Source: Blautia faecis (lineage in GTDB: Bacteria > Bacillota > Clostridia > Lachnospirales > Lachnospiraceae). Taken from it: a DNA stretch of 64,000 nt. How positions within the stretch are numbered: the first letter of the stretch is position 1; each line of letters opens with the position of its first letter. The notes beneath the pieces are model-generated. The model was not told the origin of the DNA. It did not search any database and saw only the letters and a program-made list of their open reading frames with translations. The DNA lies in assembly GCF_020554845.1 (NCBI RefSeq), contig NZ_JAJCIA010000016.1, positions 1-64,000 on the forward strand, read 5' to 3'. Shown here piece after piece: positions 17,255-26,878 of the stretch. Both the position numbers and the translations under genes were made by a program.

Positions 17255-19474
17255 ATGTTCATGAATAGAAGGGAGCATCTTTTGAATATGAAAAATAAAT
17301 ATCTGACAAAATGTTTATGTATTACTATGGCAGCTGCGATATCCTTTACAGGAACGGCCAGTGTTTTTGCCTCAGAAGAGACAGCCTTGTCAGAAACAGA
17401 AACAGCTGCCCGGGAAGCGGCAGCAGAGCCGATTTCATCAGAGCAGGCATCGGCAGAGACGCCTTCCGCACCTCCGGAGACAACGTCAGAGCCGGCACAG
17501 GTACCAGCAGAGTCTGTACAGACGCCATCAGAGCCCACAGAAACACCAGCTGAGCCTACACAGATCCCATCAGAGCCTACTACACCAGATCATATACCTA
17601 CAGAGACACCGGCTCCAAGTGAAACACCAGATCATACACCTACAGTGACACCGGCTCCAAGTGTGACGCCAGATCATACACCTGAGTTGACACCAGAACC
17701 AAGCGTGACACCAGAACCTAGTGCAACGCCGGACGATACCCCCACAGTGACACCAGAGCCTAGTGCTGCACTTGAGGTGACACCCACTGTGACCCCTGGA
17801 CTTTCAGCAGAGAGCCAGCAGAAGGTAAGTGCCCTGATCAAAGACATTGATAAAACCTTCAAGCAGGAATTAGATAAGAAAAAGAAGAAAAAAGTCAAAG
17901 CCCTGAGAAAGACCTATAACAGCTTTTCAGACCAGGAGAAGGCTGCTGTTACTAATTACAAGCTTCTTATCGATATGGAGAAGACGATCAGCCAGCTGTC
18001 CGGGGCAGCAGACGATAAAGATGCAGATAAGATTGACAGCACCACAACGCAGGCACTTAATGGAACCCCAGTCTACTATGCATCTAATCTTCATGCAGGC
18101 AAGGAATTTTATCTGAACAGCCTGCAGGAGAACTATCAGCTGTCATTTTCTGATGATTTTGCAGATGTTATGGAGCAGATTGAGACAGAGTATAAAGCTG
18201 CCAATCAACTGACAGATGTATCTGATTCCGAAGGTGGTGTTACCACATCCGCAGATACCCTTCTTGTACGCAACTGGCAGGATATACTTGCCATATATGT
18301 CTATGAGAAGAGCCTTGATGGTGCCACTTCTTTTACGCTGGATTCTTCCTGTAAGGATGATCTGGCAGCTATTTTTGCCAGGATGAATCCTGTTGTGAAG
18401 GACGAAAGTAATTCTAACAGAGTTACATATGGAAATTACCATATTAACCATTACATTAAAGAGAATAAGATCCCCAAGGATGAGAGGGGGATTTTGAAGA
18501 AATATCTTGAAACAGACTGCAAGCTTCTTTGTGCAACCGTTACAGCAGCCAAGGGCTTTGTAAGACAGAGTGTTGGCGATGACGTTTCAGAAGAGCGTGT
18601 AAACGTAATTGCAGCTGCTTATTCACTGGTTGGTAAGGTAGGCTATTTCTGGGGCGGCAAGTCTACTGTGATCGGAATGGACCCAAGCTGGGGCGCGGTA
18701 CAGCAGGTAAGCGCAGAGGGCAGTCAGAGTACCGGTACTTTACGTGCTTATGGCCTTGACTGCAGTGGTTTTGTTACCTGGGCAGTGATCAATGGATATG
18801 AGAATCAGGCTATGATCGCAGCTGTAGGAAGCGGTACCTCAGACCAGTGGGGCAGAGCAAACGTGGTAAGTGAGGCGGATGCCCAGCCAGGTGACCTGGT
18901 TTTCCAGAGAGGACCAGAAGCAGGAAGTGCCAACCATGTTGGTATTATCTGTGGAAAAACTGATGCAGGAGACTGGATCGTCGTACATTGTTCTTCCAGC
19001 AAGAATGGTGTTACAGTAGGAGAGGCTTATAGTGCAAGCTTTCGTTACATCCGTCAGCCATCTTTCTATCCGAACGCACAGCAGGTAGAAGAAATGAGAC
19101 AGAGTGGTAAAACTATAGCCAATACCCAGTATATCACAGGAATTGATGTATCCAATAACCTTCAGGATCTGATCAAGGCGAACCTTGTTACAACAGGAGA
19201 TATGGATACGGTTACCATAGATGCTTCCGGAGACGGAACTGTTTCACCGGGAAGTCTCTATGTCGCAAACAGCCTTCAGGAGTTGTTTGATGCAGGACAG
19301 CATGTAAGTGTATTTAGTCAGGTGACATACGGAGATGCCGCAGAGATGGAAGCTGGCAGTAATGAGGCAGCAGGTACTGCGGGAGTTAATAAAGACCAGA
19401 CAGTAGATTTTTCCAGAATTATGGTTACCAATTCTCTTCAGGAGCTGTTGGCGGCGACAATTGGAATTCAGTGA
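17255..19474 (+). CDS. Secreted NlpC/P60 cell-wall hydrolase with proline-rich repeats
   Basis: 739 residues. A signal peptide spans residues ~12-45 (MAAAISFTGTASVFA). Residues ~60-190 are a Pro/Thr/Glu-rich tract with repeated units such as TPTVTPAPSVTPDHTP. A helical, lysine-rich region (~190-250) and a region of unknown fold (~260-440) follow. The NlpC/P60 peptidase domain (~445-615) has catalytic Cys503 in DCSGFV, His561 in NHVGI and a third polar residue near His578. Such enzymes cut peptide stems of peptidoglycan. The C-terminus has three short repeats of the form V-x-N-x-L-Q-E/D-L. GGGGAG lies seven bases before the ATG; an in-frame ATG at 17288 is a possible alternative. Confidence 0.9.
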   Translation: MFMNRREHLLNMKNKYLTKCLCITMAAAISFTGTASVFASEETALSETETAAREAAAEPISSEQASAETPSAPPETTSEPAQVPAESVQTPSEPTETPAEPTQIPSEPTTPDHIPTETPAPSETPDHTPTVTPAPSVTPDHTPELTPEPSVTPEPSATPDDTPTVTPEPSAALEVTPTVTPGLSAESQQKVSALIKDIDKTFKQELDKKKKKKVKALRKTYNSFSDQEKAAVTNYKLLIDMEKTISQLSGAADDKDADKIDSTTTQALNGTPVYYASNLHAGKEFYLNSLQENYQLSFSDDFADVMEQIETEYKAANQLTDVSDSEGGVTTSADTLLVRNWQDILAIYVYEKSLDGATSFTLDSSCKDDLAAIFARMNPVVKDESNSNRVTYGNYHINHYIKENKIPKDERGILKKYLETDCKLLCATVTAAKGFVRQSVGDDVSEERVNVIAAAYSLVGKVGYFWGGKSTVIGMDPSWGAVQQVSAEGSQSTGTLRAYGLDCSGFVTWAVINGYENQAMIAAVGSGTSDQWGRANVVSEADAQPGDLVFQRGPEAGSANHVGIICGKTDAGDWIVVHCSSSKNGVTVGEAYSASFRYIRQPSFYPNAQQVEEMRQSGKTIANTQYITGIDVSNNLQDLIKANLVTTGDMDTVTIDASGDGTVSPGSLYVANSLQELFDAGQHVSVFSQVTYGDAAEMEAGSNEAAGTAGVNKDQTVDFSRIMVTNSLQELLAATIGIQ

Positions 19475-19477
19475 CGC

Positions 19478-19518
19478 AAAAGTGCTTCCACACCCGGATT
19501 CGGGCAGGAAGCACTTTT
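19478..19518. terminator. Terminator hairpin between the NlpC/P60 gene and the pduL-like gene
   Basis: A perfect 12-bp hairpin AAAAGTGCTTCC / GGAAGCACTTTT. The flanking A and T runs let it work in both directions, though the minus-strand gene ends 175 bases away. Confidence 0.8.
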
Positions 19519-19611
19519 CATTTTCATAGACTGAGCGGACAGATTGCAGGATTGATTTTCAGAAAGGCTCCGGGAGGCTGTGACTGGCATATGCTGCTAC
19601 AAGAAAATGGA

Positions 19612-19662
19612 GTTACTGTTTCACAAAAAACACCTTGTGGAATGTCACCAGTGAACAGTAAC
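19612..19662. repeat. Second repeat family, compact copy
   Basis: 51 bases with inverted ends GTTACTGTTTCAC / GTGAACAGTAAC (12 bp with one bulged T). The inner part CACCTTGTGGAATGTCACC nearly matches 11871-11889. Confidence 0.7.
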
Positions 19663-19692
19663 AAAATGGAGTCACAGAGTATGCCCTGACGT

Positions 19693-20331
19693 TTAGCGGT
19701 TAATACCGGATAATACGTCTTCAATCCATTTATCTGTATTATAGTTATCATCAAAGAATTTTACGATTACTCCATAAGGCTCTTTTTCATTGGAAAAAGC
19801 ATTGGCTTCGTCGGTATCTACGTGCATGGCAAGGCGGTAACTCCAGTCTACACGTACTACCACATCTGCATAAATAAGAGCGCGGCCGAAACTTTTGGTC
19901 AGGACAAAAACTTCGTCATTATCTTTGACCTTCAAAGTAACGGCATCTGCCGGAGTCATGTGAATGTGACGTTTGGCAACAATGACACCGTGATCAAGGA
20001 TAAGTTCGCCCTTGGGTCCGATGAGCGTGCAGCCAGGGGAACCGACAGTATCACCAGACTGGCGGATAAGACCGGGAAGACCGATCTTGCGGGTATCTGT
20101 AAGAGAAAGCTCAATCTGGGTTTCTTTACGAAAAGGACCTAGAATGGCCATATTCTGATACTCACCTTTAGGGCCCTTTACTGTAAGGCGTTCCTGGCAG
20201 AGATACTGTCCAGGCTGGCTTAATTCCTTTATGTAATGAAGCTGGGCATCCTCTCCGAACAGGATGTGGAAATCCTTCTGGGAAACATGAATATGCCGCG
20301 CCGAGGTTTCAATCGGTATTTTAATGCTCAT
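19693..20331 (-). CDS. PduL-like phosphate propanoyltransferase
   Basis: 212 residues, PduL family of phosphotransacylases that interconvert acyl-CoA and acyl-phosphate. Both halves of the tandem PduL domain show the metal-binding signature: SARHIHVS at residues 10-17 and AKRHIHMTP near 118. The length suits a free, non-shell-targeted form, since there is no long N-terminal encapsulation helix. No microcompartment genes are present here, so a role in ordinary acetate or propionate metabolism is likely. CGGAGGAATTTCC precedes the ATG. Confidence 0.85.
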   Translation of the reverse strand: MSIKIPIETSARHIHVSQKDFHILFGEDAQLHYIKELSQPGQYLCQERLTVKGPKGEYQNMAILGPFRKETQIELSLTDTRKIGLPGLIRQSGDTVGSPGCTLIGPKGELILDHGVIVAKRHIHMTPADAVTLKVKDNDEVFVLTKSFGRALIYADVVVRVDWSYRLAMHVDTDEANAFSNEKEPYGVIVKFFDDNYNTDKWIEDVLSGINR

Positions 20332-20460
20332 GGAAATTCCTCCGATATTATATAGAGTGTGAACATCAGTACTGTTTTAACACTGCAATAGATTAAGTTT
20401 AATATTAATGAGAAAAAATAGCAAGCCTTTTTTACAGGCACATATACAGGAGTGTATGAA

Positions 20461-21348
20461 ATGAAAATGCATACAGACAACGGTTTTACTTTTGATATTA
20501 AGGAAGACCATGCTACAGTAATGGAAATTGATGGGGATCCCCAGATTGTGGAAATTCCGGAACAGATCGACGGAGTGCCAGTCACAGAACTAGCTGAATA
20601 TCTTTTTTCCGGGAAAAGCTGTCAGGTCATACGGATTCCCTTGGGAGTTCAGAAAATAGGCCGTTACGGTTTTTATAACTGTCGGAATCTGGAAGAGCTA
20701 TGGTTTTCCAGTGATTTTACTGATCTTGGAAGTGGAGCTTTTACAGGGTGCCACAGGATCCGAAGAATGGAAGTTTTGATGAATGATGAACAATCCGGGC
20801 TGAAAGAGATCCTTTCAGAAGTTGGGGAGGAGCTGCGGGTACATTTATATGGAAAAGTGGAAGCCATGCTTTGGTTTCCGGAATATTATGAGGAAGGTGT
20901 GGAAAATACTCCTGCCAGGATATTGATGACTGAGGTGCATGGAAGCGGTCTGTATTACAGAAACTGCTTTCAGGGAAAAGTATTTCATTTTCTGGAGTAT
21001 GACAAGCGTTTTGAGATGGCGAGAGCCCAGGAATCATCAGATTTCCTGAGAGAAATGGTATATGGCAGACTGAACTGGCCGACAGGGCTGACAGAACAGG
21101 CGAAAATACAGTACGAGCAGTACCTGAAGGAGCATATAGAACAGATTGCTTCTGATTTTATCCGTCAGAAAAGAGGAGAAGAGCTGGAATGGCTTCTTCA
21201 CACGTATCCCCTGGAACCTGGGCAGAAAGAACTGTTTACAGGTCTGGTAAATCTGGCAGACACAGTGAAATCTCCGGAGATTTTAAGTATGCTTATGGAG
21301 TACCAGAGGCTGCATTTTCCATCGAAAAGGAGAAGTTTTGAACTATGA
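20461..21348 (+). CDS. Leucine-rich-repeat (BspA-like) domain protein
   Basis: 295 residues from the ATG at 20461, which has AGGAG eight bases upstream (20448-20452); a GTG at 20452 overlaps that site and is rejected. Residues ~15-95 form two or three BspA-type leucine-rich repeats (VVEIPEQIDGVPVTELAEYLF-like units, then KIGRYGFYNCRNLEELWF). The rest is helical and not recognised. No signal peptide, so probably cytosolic. It overlaps the next gene by four bases (ATGA). It is the first gene of the VWA/MoxR operon; a role as its adaptor is inference. Confidence 0.7.
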   Translation: MKMHTDNGFTFDIKEDHATVMEIDGDPQIVEIPEQIDGVPVTELAEYLFSGKSCQVIRIPLGVQKIGRYGFYNCRNLEELWFSSDFTDLGSGAFTGCHRIRRMEVLMNDEQSGLKEILSEVGEELRVHLYGKVEAMLWFPEYYEEGVENTPARILMTEVHGSGLYYRNCFQGKVFHFLEYDKRFEMARAQESSDFLREMVYGRLNWPTGLTEQAKIQYEQYLKEHIEQIASDFIRQKRGEELEWLLHTYPLEPGQKELFTGLVNLADTVKSPEILSMLMEYQRLHFPSKRRSFEL

Positions 21349-22805
21349 GTGGTTCAGAAGAGAAAAAATTGAATTCATTACATGAGGAAGATTCGTTATA
21401 TAAAGCGCAGGGGGGAAAAGCTGCTTACCAGATAAGTCCGACATATGGGCAAAATACTTTGTACAAGGTAAATCCGGTACATGACGCCTGGGATCGTGCG
21501 TTGGCGGCAGAAAGCATCTGCCAGGATATTTTGTCCAGTGCCAGAAACCAGTTGTACCTGAATATGCGCTTTATGGACTGCGCATTGTCAGCACTTTTCT
21601 TTCAGGGAGATATGGGCGTTCATCCTGTTGGAACGGATGGAACTGTCCTGTACTATCAGCCGGAAGAACTGATGGAACAGTTCAGGAGAAGCCAGGAAAA
21701 GGTGAATCGAATCTATCTTCACAGCCTTTTACACTGCATTTTTCTCCACTGTTTTCCAGAGAAGGATGAAGAAGGAAATCCTGCTGTGGATGTCCAGTAC
21801 TGGAATCTTGCATGTGACATTACAGTGGAAAATATCATTGACGGGCTTTATCTGAAATGTGTGCATCAGCCGGCATCTATGGTGAAGAGGCAGGCGTTGA
21901 AGCTGATACTGGAAGAGGGAAAGGTAATGACGGCTCAGAGAATTTACCGAAGGCTTCAGACTCTTCATTTGCCGGAAAATAAAATGCAGGAGCTGCGCCG
22001 TGAGTTTACTCAGGATGACCATGGTAAGTGGTATGAAAACCATCCAAACAGTCCTCAGATGTCCCAGCGGAAAAAGAACTGGGACGACATCCGCAACCGC
22101 ATGCAGACAGAGATGGAAACTTTTTCAAAAGAAGCGGGAGAAGGCGGAGAAACTCTGGTAGACCAGCTGCGTGCCCAGAATCAAAATCGCTATGATTATA
22201 AAGAATTTCTGCGGAAATTTTCTGTTTTGAAAGAAGAAATGAAAGTTGATATGGACACTTTCGATTATATATTTTACAATTATGGAATGAATCTGTATGG
22301 CAATATGCCGCTGATCGAGCCCTTAGAAACGAAAGAAGAGCGGAAGGTGGAAGATTTTGTGATCGTTATTGACACTTCCATGTCCTGTAAAGGAGAGCTT
22401 GTCCGGAAGTTTCTGGAGGAAACCTACAGTGTGCTCAGTGAATCTGAGAGCTTTTTCAGGCGGATTCACGTACACATTCTTCAGTGTGACGAGAAAATCC
22501 AGTCTGATGTGGTGATTGAAAATGCCATGCAGTTGAAGGAATATATGTCCCATTTCACAGTGAAAGGAGGGGGCGGCACAGATTTTCGCCCTGCTTTTGC
22601 CTATGTGGAACAGCTTATGAGAGCGAAGAAGTTTACAAAACTTCGGGGACTGATTTATTTTACAGATGGTTATGGAATTTATCCGGCAAAAATGCCTCCG
22701 TATGAGACAGCTTTTGTATTTATGAAGGAGGATTATCAGGACATTGATGTGCCGCCATGGGCGATCAGGCTGATCCTTGATGAAGAGGATCTGGAGTCTG
22801 TTTAA
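21345..22805 (+). CDS. VWA-like domain protein with DUF2201 N-terminal region
   Basis: 486 residues. The N-terminal ~270 residues match the DUF2201 putative metallopeptidase-like region; here the usual zinc helix is represented by LHSLLHCIFLHCF (~125), whose spacing suggests metal binding is uncertain. The C-terminal von Willebrand A-like domain (~335-486) has the MIDAS motif DTSMS (~343) and GGGGTDFRP. Such proteins work together with MoxR AAA+ ATPases, and one follows after a 164-bp repeat element. Translationally coupled to the upstream LRR gene. Confidence 0.85.
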   Translation: MSGSEEKKLNSLHEEDSLYKAQGGKAAYQISPTYGQNTLYKVNPVHDAWDRALAAESICQDILSSARNQLYLNMRFMDCALSALFFQGDMGVHPVGTDGTVLYYQPEELMEQFRRSQEKVNRIYLHSLLHCIFLHCFPEKDEEGNPAVDVQYWNLACDITVENIIDGLYLKCVHQPASMVKRQALKLILEEGKVMTAQRIYRRLQTLHLPENKMQELRREFTQDDHGKWYENHPNSPQMSQRKKNWDDIRNRMQTEMETFSKEAGEGGETLVDQLRAQNQNRYDYKEFLRKFSVLKEEMKVDMDTFDYIFYNYGMNLYGNMPLIEPLETKEERKVEDFVIVIDTSMSCKGELVRKFLEETYSVLSESESFFRRIHVHILQCDEKIQSDVVIENAMQLKEYMSHFTVKGGGGTDFRPAFAYVEQLMRAKKFTKLRGLIYFTDGYGIYPAKMPPYETAFVFMKEDYQDIDVPPWAIRLILDEEDLESV

Positions 22806-22850
22806 AAAGTCTTTCTGTGTCAGATCTTTTGTAAAGCAGGATATGTAGAT

Positions 22851-23014
22851 TAGAGCCTGTTTGAAAAATCATTCCCGCAATCTGCACGCCCCACTTTGCG
22901 GTATATTTTGCCCGAATTCGGTTGCCGTAGCCCGCTACGGCGCCCTCATCCGGACAAAATCTCCCACAAATTGTGACGCACATCTTGCAGAAAGCCTTTT
23001 TCAAACATGCTCTA
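22851..23014 (+). repeat. 164-bp inverted-repeat element, full copy
   Basis: Ends are TAGAGCCTGTTTGAAAAA and its complement-like TTTTTCAAACATGCTCTA. The centre holds GCCGTAGCCCGCTACGGC. It lies between two genes of one operon, 45 bases after the VWA stop and 43 before the MoxR start. It has no open frame of its own. Confidence 0.9.
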
Positions 23015-23057
23015 GAATAGTACAGCCAATCTGTAAAGACGAGGAGAATATAATATT

Positions 23058-24569
23058 ATGAACATCAAGCGAGCGAAGGAAGAAATACGCAATACAATAG
23101 AAGCTTACCTTTTGAAAAATGAATACGGGGAGTATGAGATCCCGGTTATGGCCCAGCGCCCTGTTTTTCTTATTGGCGCCCCTGGAATCGGCAAGACACA
23201 GATCATGGAGCAGATTTCCCGGGAATGTAAGGTGGGACTGGTTTCTTACACCATTACCCACCATACCAGACAGAGTGCAATTGGACTTCCTTTTATTTCC
23301 AGAAAGAATTTTGACGGAAAAGAGATGGCAGTTACAGAATATACCATGAGCGAGATCGTGGCATCCATCTATGAGAAAATCCAGGATTCCGGCCTTCGGG
23401 AGGGGATTTTGTTTATTGATGAGATCAACTGTGTTTCCGAGACACTGGCACCTGCCATGCTGCAGTTTCTTCAGTGTAAAACCTTTGGAAGCCACAAGAT
23501 TCCGGAAGGCTGGCTGATCGTAGCTGCCGGTAATCCACCGGAGTACAATAAATCGGTCCGTGAATTTGATGTGGTGACCATGGACCGTGTGAAGAAAATC
23601 CAGGTGGAGCCGGATTTTGACGCATGGAGAGAGTATGCTTACGCAAAAGGCGTTCACCCTGCAGTGATTTCCTATCTGAATACAAGACCGGCTAATTTTT
23701 ATAAGATGGAGAGCACAGTAGATGGCAAAAATTTTGCTACTCCAAGAGGATGGGAGGATCTGTCCAGACTGATACAGGTATATGAAAAACTGGAGAAAAC
23801 CGTGGATAAGGACGTGGTAGTCCAGTATATCCAGCATCCGCAGATTGCAAGAGATTTCGCCAGCTATCTGGAGCTTTTCTACAAGTACCGTACGGATTAT
23901 CAGATCGATGAGGTTTTAAGCGGCCATATTGATGATATTCTGGTAAAAAAAGCCGCACATGCTTCCTTTGATGAAAAGCTGAGTGTCACCGGACTTCTTC
24001 TTTCCAGACTGAACAAAGTCTTTGGAAATGTACAGGAAGAGGAAGAGAAGCTTGCCAGCATTTTTGATGTTCTAAAAGAGGCGAAAGAACCTCTTATGGG
24101 AGCGCAGAAGGAGCAGCCGTTGGTTTATCTGGAGGATGTAAAGAACCGCTTCCAGTCAGACTCATTGGCAAAGAAGAAAGCAGGGCTTTTGTCCAGGGAG
24201 GACATCCATCATGACCAGCAGGTTCTGGATACCCTGGAAAAATATGTGATGGATCTGAAGAAAGAGAATGTACAGGATGGCGAGTCTGCTTTTTCCCTTC
24301 TCAGAGTCTGGTTTAATGCGGAAAAAGAAGCATATGACAATGGTTTTGACAAGGCGGCAAGGCAGCTTGAATATGCTTTTGATTTTATGGAGAGTGCTTT
24401 TGCGGGTGGACAGGAACTGGTGGTGTTTATTACAGAACTGAATACCAGCAGTCCTGCGGTGGCTTTTCTTCAGGAATATTCCTGTGAAAGATATTACCGC
24501 TACAATAAGGAACTTTTATTCCGGGAAAACACCAGAGATATTCTGGAACGGATCCGGCAGCTTGGATAA
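23058..24569 (+). CDS. MoxR-type AAA+ ATPase
   Basis: 503 residues. The AAA+ core lies at ~30-290 with Walker A GAPGIGKT (40-47) and Walker B ILFIDEIN (Asp121, Glu122), followed by a sensor region (VAAGNPPEYNKSVREFD). The C-terminal ~200 residues are helical and of unknown type. MoxR ATPases act with VWA proteins to remodel or activate partner enzymes; the VWA partner is directly upstream. GAGGAG lies 15 bases before the ATG, a little far. Confidence 0.9.
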   Translation: MNIKRAKEEIRNTIEAYLLKNEYGEYEIPVMAQRPVFLIGAPGIGKTQIMEQISRECKVGLVSYTITHHTRQSAIGLPFISRKNFDGKEMAVTEYTMSEIVASIYEKIQDSGLREGILFIDEINCVSETLAPAMLQFLQCKTFGSHKIPEGWLIVAAGNPPEYNKSVREFDVVTMDRVKKIQVEPDFDAWREYAYAKGVHPAVISYLNTRPANFYKMESTVDGKNFATPRGWEDLSRLIQVYEKLEKTVDKDVVVQYIQHPQIARDFASYLELFYKYRTDYQIDEVLSGHIDDILVKKAAHASFDEKLSVTGLLLSRLNKVFGNVQEEEEKLASIFDVLKEAKEPLMGAQKEQPLVYLEDVKNRFQSDSLAKKKAGLLSREDIHHDQQVLDTLEKYVMDLKKENVQDGESAFSLLRVWFNAEKEAYDNGFDKAARQLEYAFDFMESAFAGGQELVVFITELNTSSPAVAFLQEYSCERYYRYNKELLFRENTRDILERIRQLG

Positions 24570-24578
24570 GGAGGCTGA

Positions 24579-25823
24579 ATGAGAAAAAGAAAACCATGGA
24601 AATTTATTTTTATTCTTCTGTTTGCAGTGGCAATTTCCCTGGGAGTCTATGTTTATCAGCAGCAGTATGAGCCGGACGATTTGTTTGTGAAGGTAGGAGA
24701 GGGAATTCTGGATAACGCTCCGGAGATTTTTTCAGGAGAGCCGAAAGAAGTCCGGGAACTGCGGAAGCAGGAGGTGGCAGATACCGACACACAGGGACTG
24801 CGCCAGGAATACTATTTTGGTCAGTTGAATGAAGAAGAACAGCGGGGCTATCGGGAAATAATAGAAGGAATCCGGGCAAAAGAGAAAGAATTTTACCTTA
24901 CGATCTATGAGGATGACACCGTAAATAAGGTTTACCATGCGGTGCTTATGGATCATCCGGAGCTGTTCTGGGTGCATAACCGGAAGCAGGTATATAAAAC
25001 AACCTTCTCAAACGCCAATTATTGTATGTTTTCTCCCGGCTACAGTTATACGGATGAGGAAATCCAGGAGATACAGGCAGCAGCTGACAATGCCTGTCAG
25101 GAGGTAAGTGCATTGGTTTCAGAGGGGGCGGATGATTATGAAAAGGCGAAAGCAGTTTATACTTATCTGATCGATACTGCCGAATATCAGGAGTCTGAGG
25201 ACGATCAGAGCATGGCAGGAATCTTTTGGAGGAAGCAGGCAGTGTGTGCCGGATATGCAGGGGCTGCCCAGTATCTTCTGGAATATCTTGGAGTGCCCTG
25301 TATTTACGTGGAAGGCAGTACTGCCGGAAGTACAGAGGGACATGCCTGGAACATTATCACTTTGAACGGAAATGATTACTATTTTGATGCGACCAACGGT
25401 GACCAGCCGGAATTTCTGGAGGGCGATGCAGTCCAGCTTGCAGAACATAAGACAATCCTGTATGATTATCTGTGTCCGTTCCCGGAGGAGTATGAGACGA
25501 CATATACACCCTCTGCTGAATTTACGGTTCCGGCGTGTTCTGCAACAGATATGAATTTTTATGTGCTGAACCAGGGATGCTTTGACAGTTATGACTATCA
25601 GGAGATCCTGGCATACTGTCAGATGAGGCTGAATAATGGGGCTGCAGTAGTAAGGTTTAAATTCTCATCGCAGGAAGCTTTTGAACAGGCCAGAGCAGAC
25701 TGGATCAACGGAGATGCCATTCAGGAGGCTGCAAGATATTATATGACTATATATGGAATGAGTCAGGTGGAGTATCATTATGGAATTCTGGAAAATATGA
25801 AAACGATCTATTATATGTTTTAA
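24579..25823 (+). CDS. Transglutaminase-domain protein, membrane-anchored
   Basis: 414 residues. One N-terminal membrane helix (residues ~6-26) anchors the protein outside the cell. The transglutaminase-like domain (~180-285) has the papain-like triad Cys223 (AVCAGYA), His255 (GHAWNII) and Asp270 (YFDATNGD). The C-terminal ~130 residues are of unknown fold. Transglutaminase-like proteins often sit beside MoxR/VWA genes. It starts nine bases after the MoxR gene with AAGGAGG, so one operon. Confidence 0.88.
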   Translation: MRKRKPWKFIFILLFAVAISLGVYVYQQQYEPDDLFVKVGEGILDNAPEIFSGEPKEVRELRKQEVADTDTQGLRQEYYFGQLNEEEQRGYREIIEGIRAKEKEFYLTIYEDDTVNKVYHAVLMDHPELFWVHNRKQVYKTTFSNANYCMFSPGYSYTDEEIQEIQAAADNACQEVSALVSEGADDYEKAKAVYTYLIDTAEYQESEDDQSMAGIFWRKQAVCAGYAGAAQYLLEYLGVPCIYVEGSTAGSTEGHAWNIITLNGNDYYFDATNGDQPEFLEGDAVQLAEHKTILYDYLCPFPEEYETTYTPSAEFTVPACSATDMNFYVLNQGCFDSYDYQEILAYCQMRLNNGAAVVRFKFSSQEAFEQARADWINGDAIQEAARYYMTIYGMSQVEYHYGILENMKTIYYMF

Positions 25824-25844
25824 AAGGAAGAGGTATAAACAGAT

Positions 25845-26822
25845 ATGGTTGATATTTTAAAAAATATTATGAATATTGCATACAGAGTTCGGGATATGCA
25901 GATCGCAGGTACTTTGTCCATGGTTTTATTTGGAGCAGTGCTTGTGTTTGGAATTATGAACTGTGTACTCGGATACCGTCTTTTAAGATTCTGGATGATG
26001 ATCTTTGGATTTCTCATTGGAGCAGGAATCGGATTATTTGCCATTCATCAGATCGGATTCGGGGAAAAGGTGTATTATGCAGTGGGAATGATCGGGGTAG
26101 GACTGGTACTTGCCATTCTTTCCTTTGCAGTGTTTAAGGCCGGTATTTTTATTATGGGAGCAGGAATCGGGCTGACGCTTACTGTGTATATAATCCATCC
26201 GACTACTTCTTTCAGCTTTTTCATCTGTCTTCTGGTGGGAGTAGGTCTTGGAATGCTGGCGCTTCGCTATGAGAGAGAAGTGATCATCGTGGGAACCAGT
26301 ATACTGGGTGGTATTTTAAGTGGCTTTTCTGCTGCCAAGCTGGCAAAAATGGAGGAAATTCCTTTTGGAATCATTTTTTCCATTGGGTTCGCCCTTGTGG
26401 GAATGCTGATTCAGTTTGCCATTAATAAGCCGAAATATGACGATGATTACGATGACGAGGAAGATGAGAATCAGGGGAAAGTATCAGAAAGACGACAGAA
26501 ACGGGAAGAAGCTGATCAGGAGGAAGATGAAAACGAGACAAAGCGCAGAGGGAAAAAAGAGCGTGATGATAAAAAGAATCCTTCCAGGGAGCAGTACAGA
26601 AAGTATCCGGAAGAGTATGAAGAGGATTTAGATGATGACCTGTCTGATGCGGATGATGAGGAGATTGATGAGATTCTGGATGAGTATGGTGTGGACGAGG
26701 ACGATGTGATTGAGGAATATCTGGAAGATTATTATGGCGAGAACAAGAGAAAGCCGCAGAAAAGACAGAAAAGTAAAAACAAGCGGAAAAACAGTGCCAG
26801 CCCTTATCAGAAGAACAGATAG
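25845..26822 (+). CDS. DUF4203 (TMEM198-like) membrane protein with charged tail
   Basis: 325 residues. Residues ~20-200 contain about seven glycine-rich membrane helices of the DUF4203/TMEM198 type. Residues 200-325 are an extremely charged cytosolic tail: Asp/Glu blocks alternate with Lys/Arg blocks, ending KRQKSKNKRKNSASPYQKNR. The last gene of the operon, followed by a terminator. Function unknown; the tail suggests docking of a basic or acidic partner. Confidence 0.8.
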   Translation: MVDILKNIMNIAYRVRDMQIAGTLSMVLFGAVLVFGIMNCVLGYRLLRFWMMIFGFLIGAGIGLFAIHQIGFGEKVYYAVGMIGVGLVLAILSFAVFKAGIFIMGAGIGLTLTVYIIHPTTSFSFFICLLVGVGLGMLALRYEREVIIVGTSILGGILSGFSAAKLAKMEEIPFGIIFSIGFALVGMLIQFAINKPKYDDDYDDEEDENQGKVSERRQKREEADQEEDENETKRRGKKERDDKKNPSREQYRKYPEEYEEDLDDDLSDADDEEIDEILDEYGVDEDDVIEEYLEDYYGENKRKPQKRQKSKNKRKNSASPYQKNR

Positions 26823-26878
26823 ATGAAATCTATTTTGGGGACATCAGAGAGGAAAGAAGAAAGTAAATAAAAACTATG

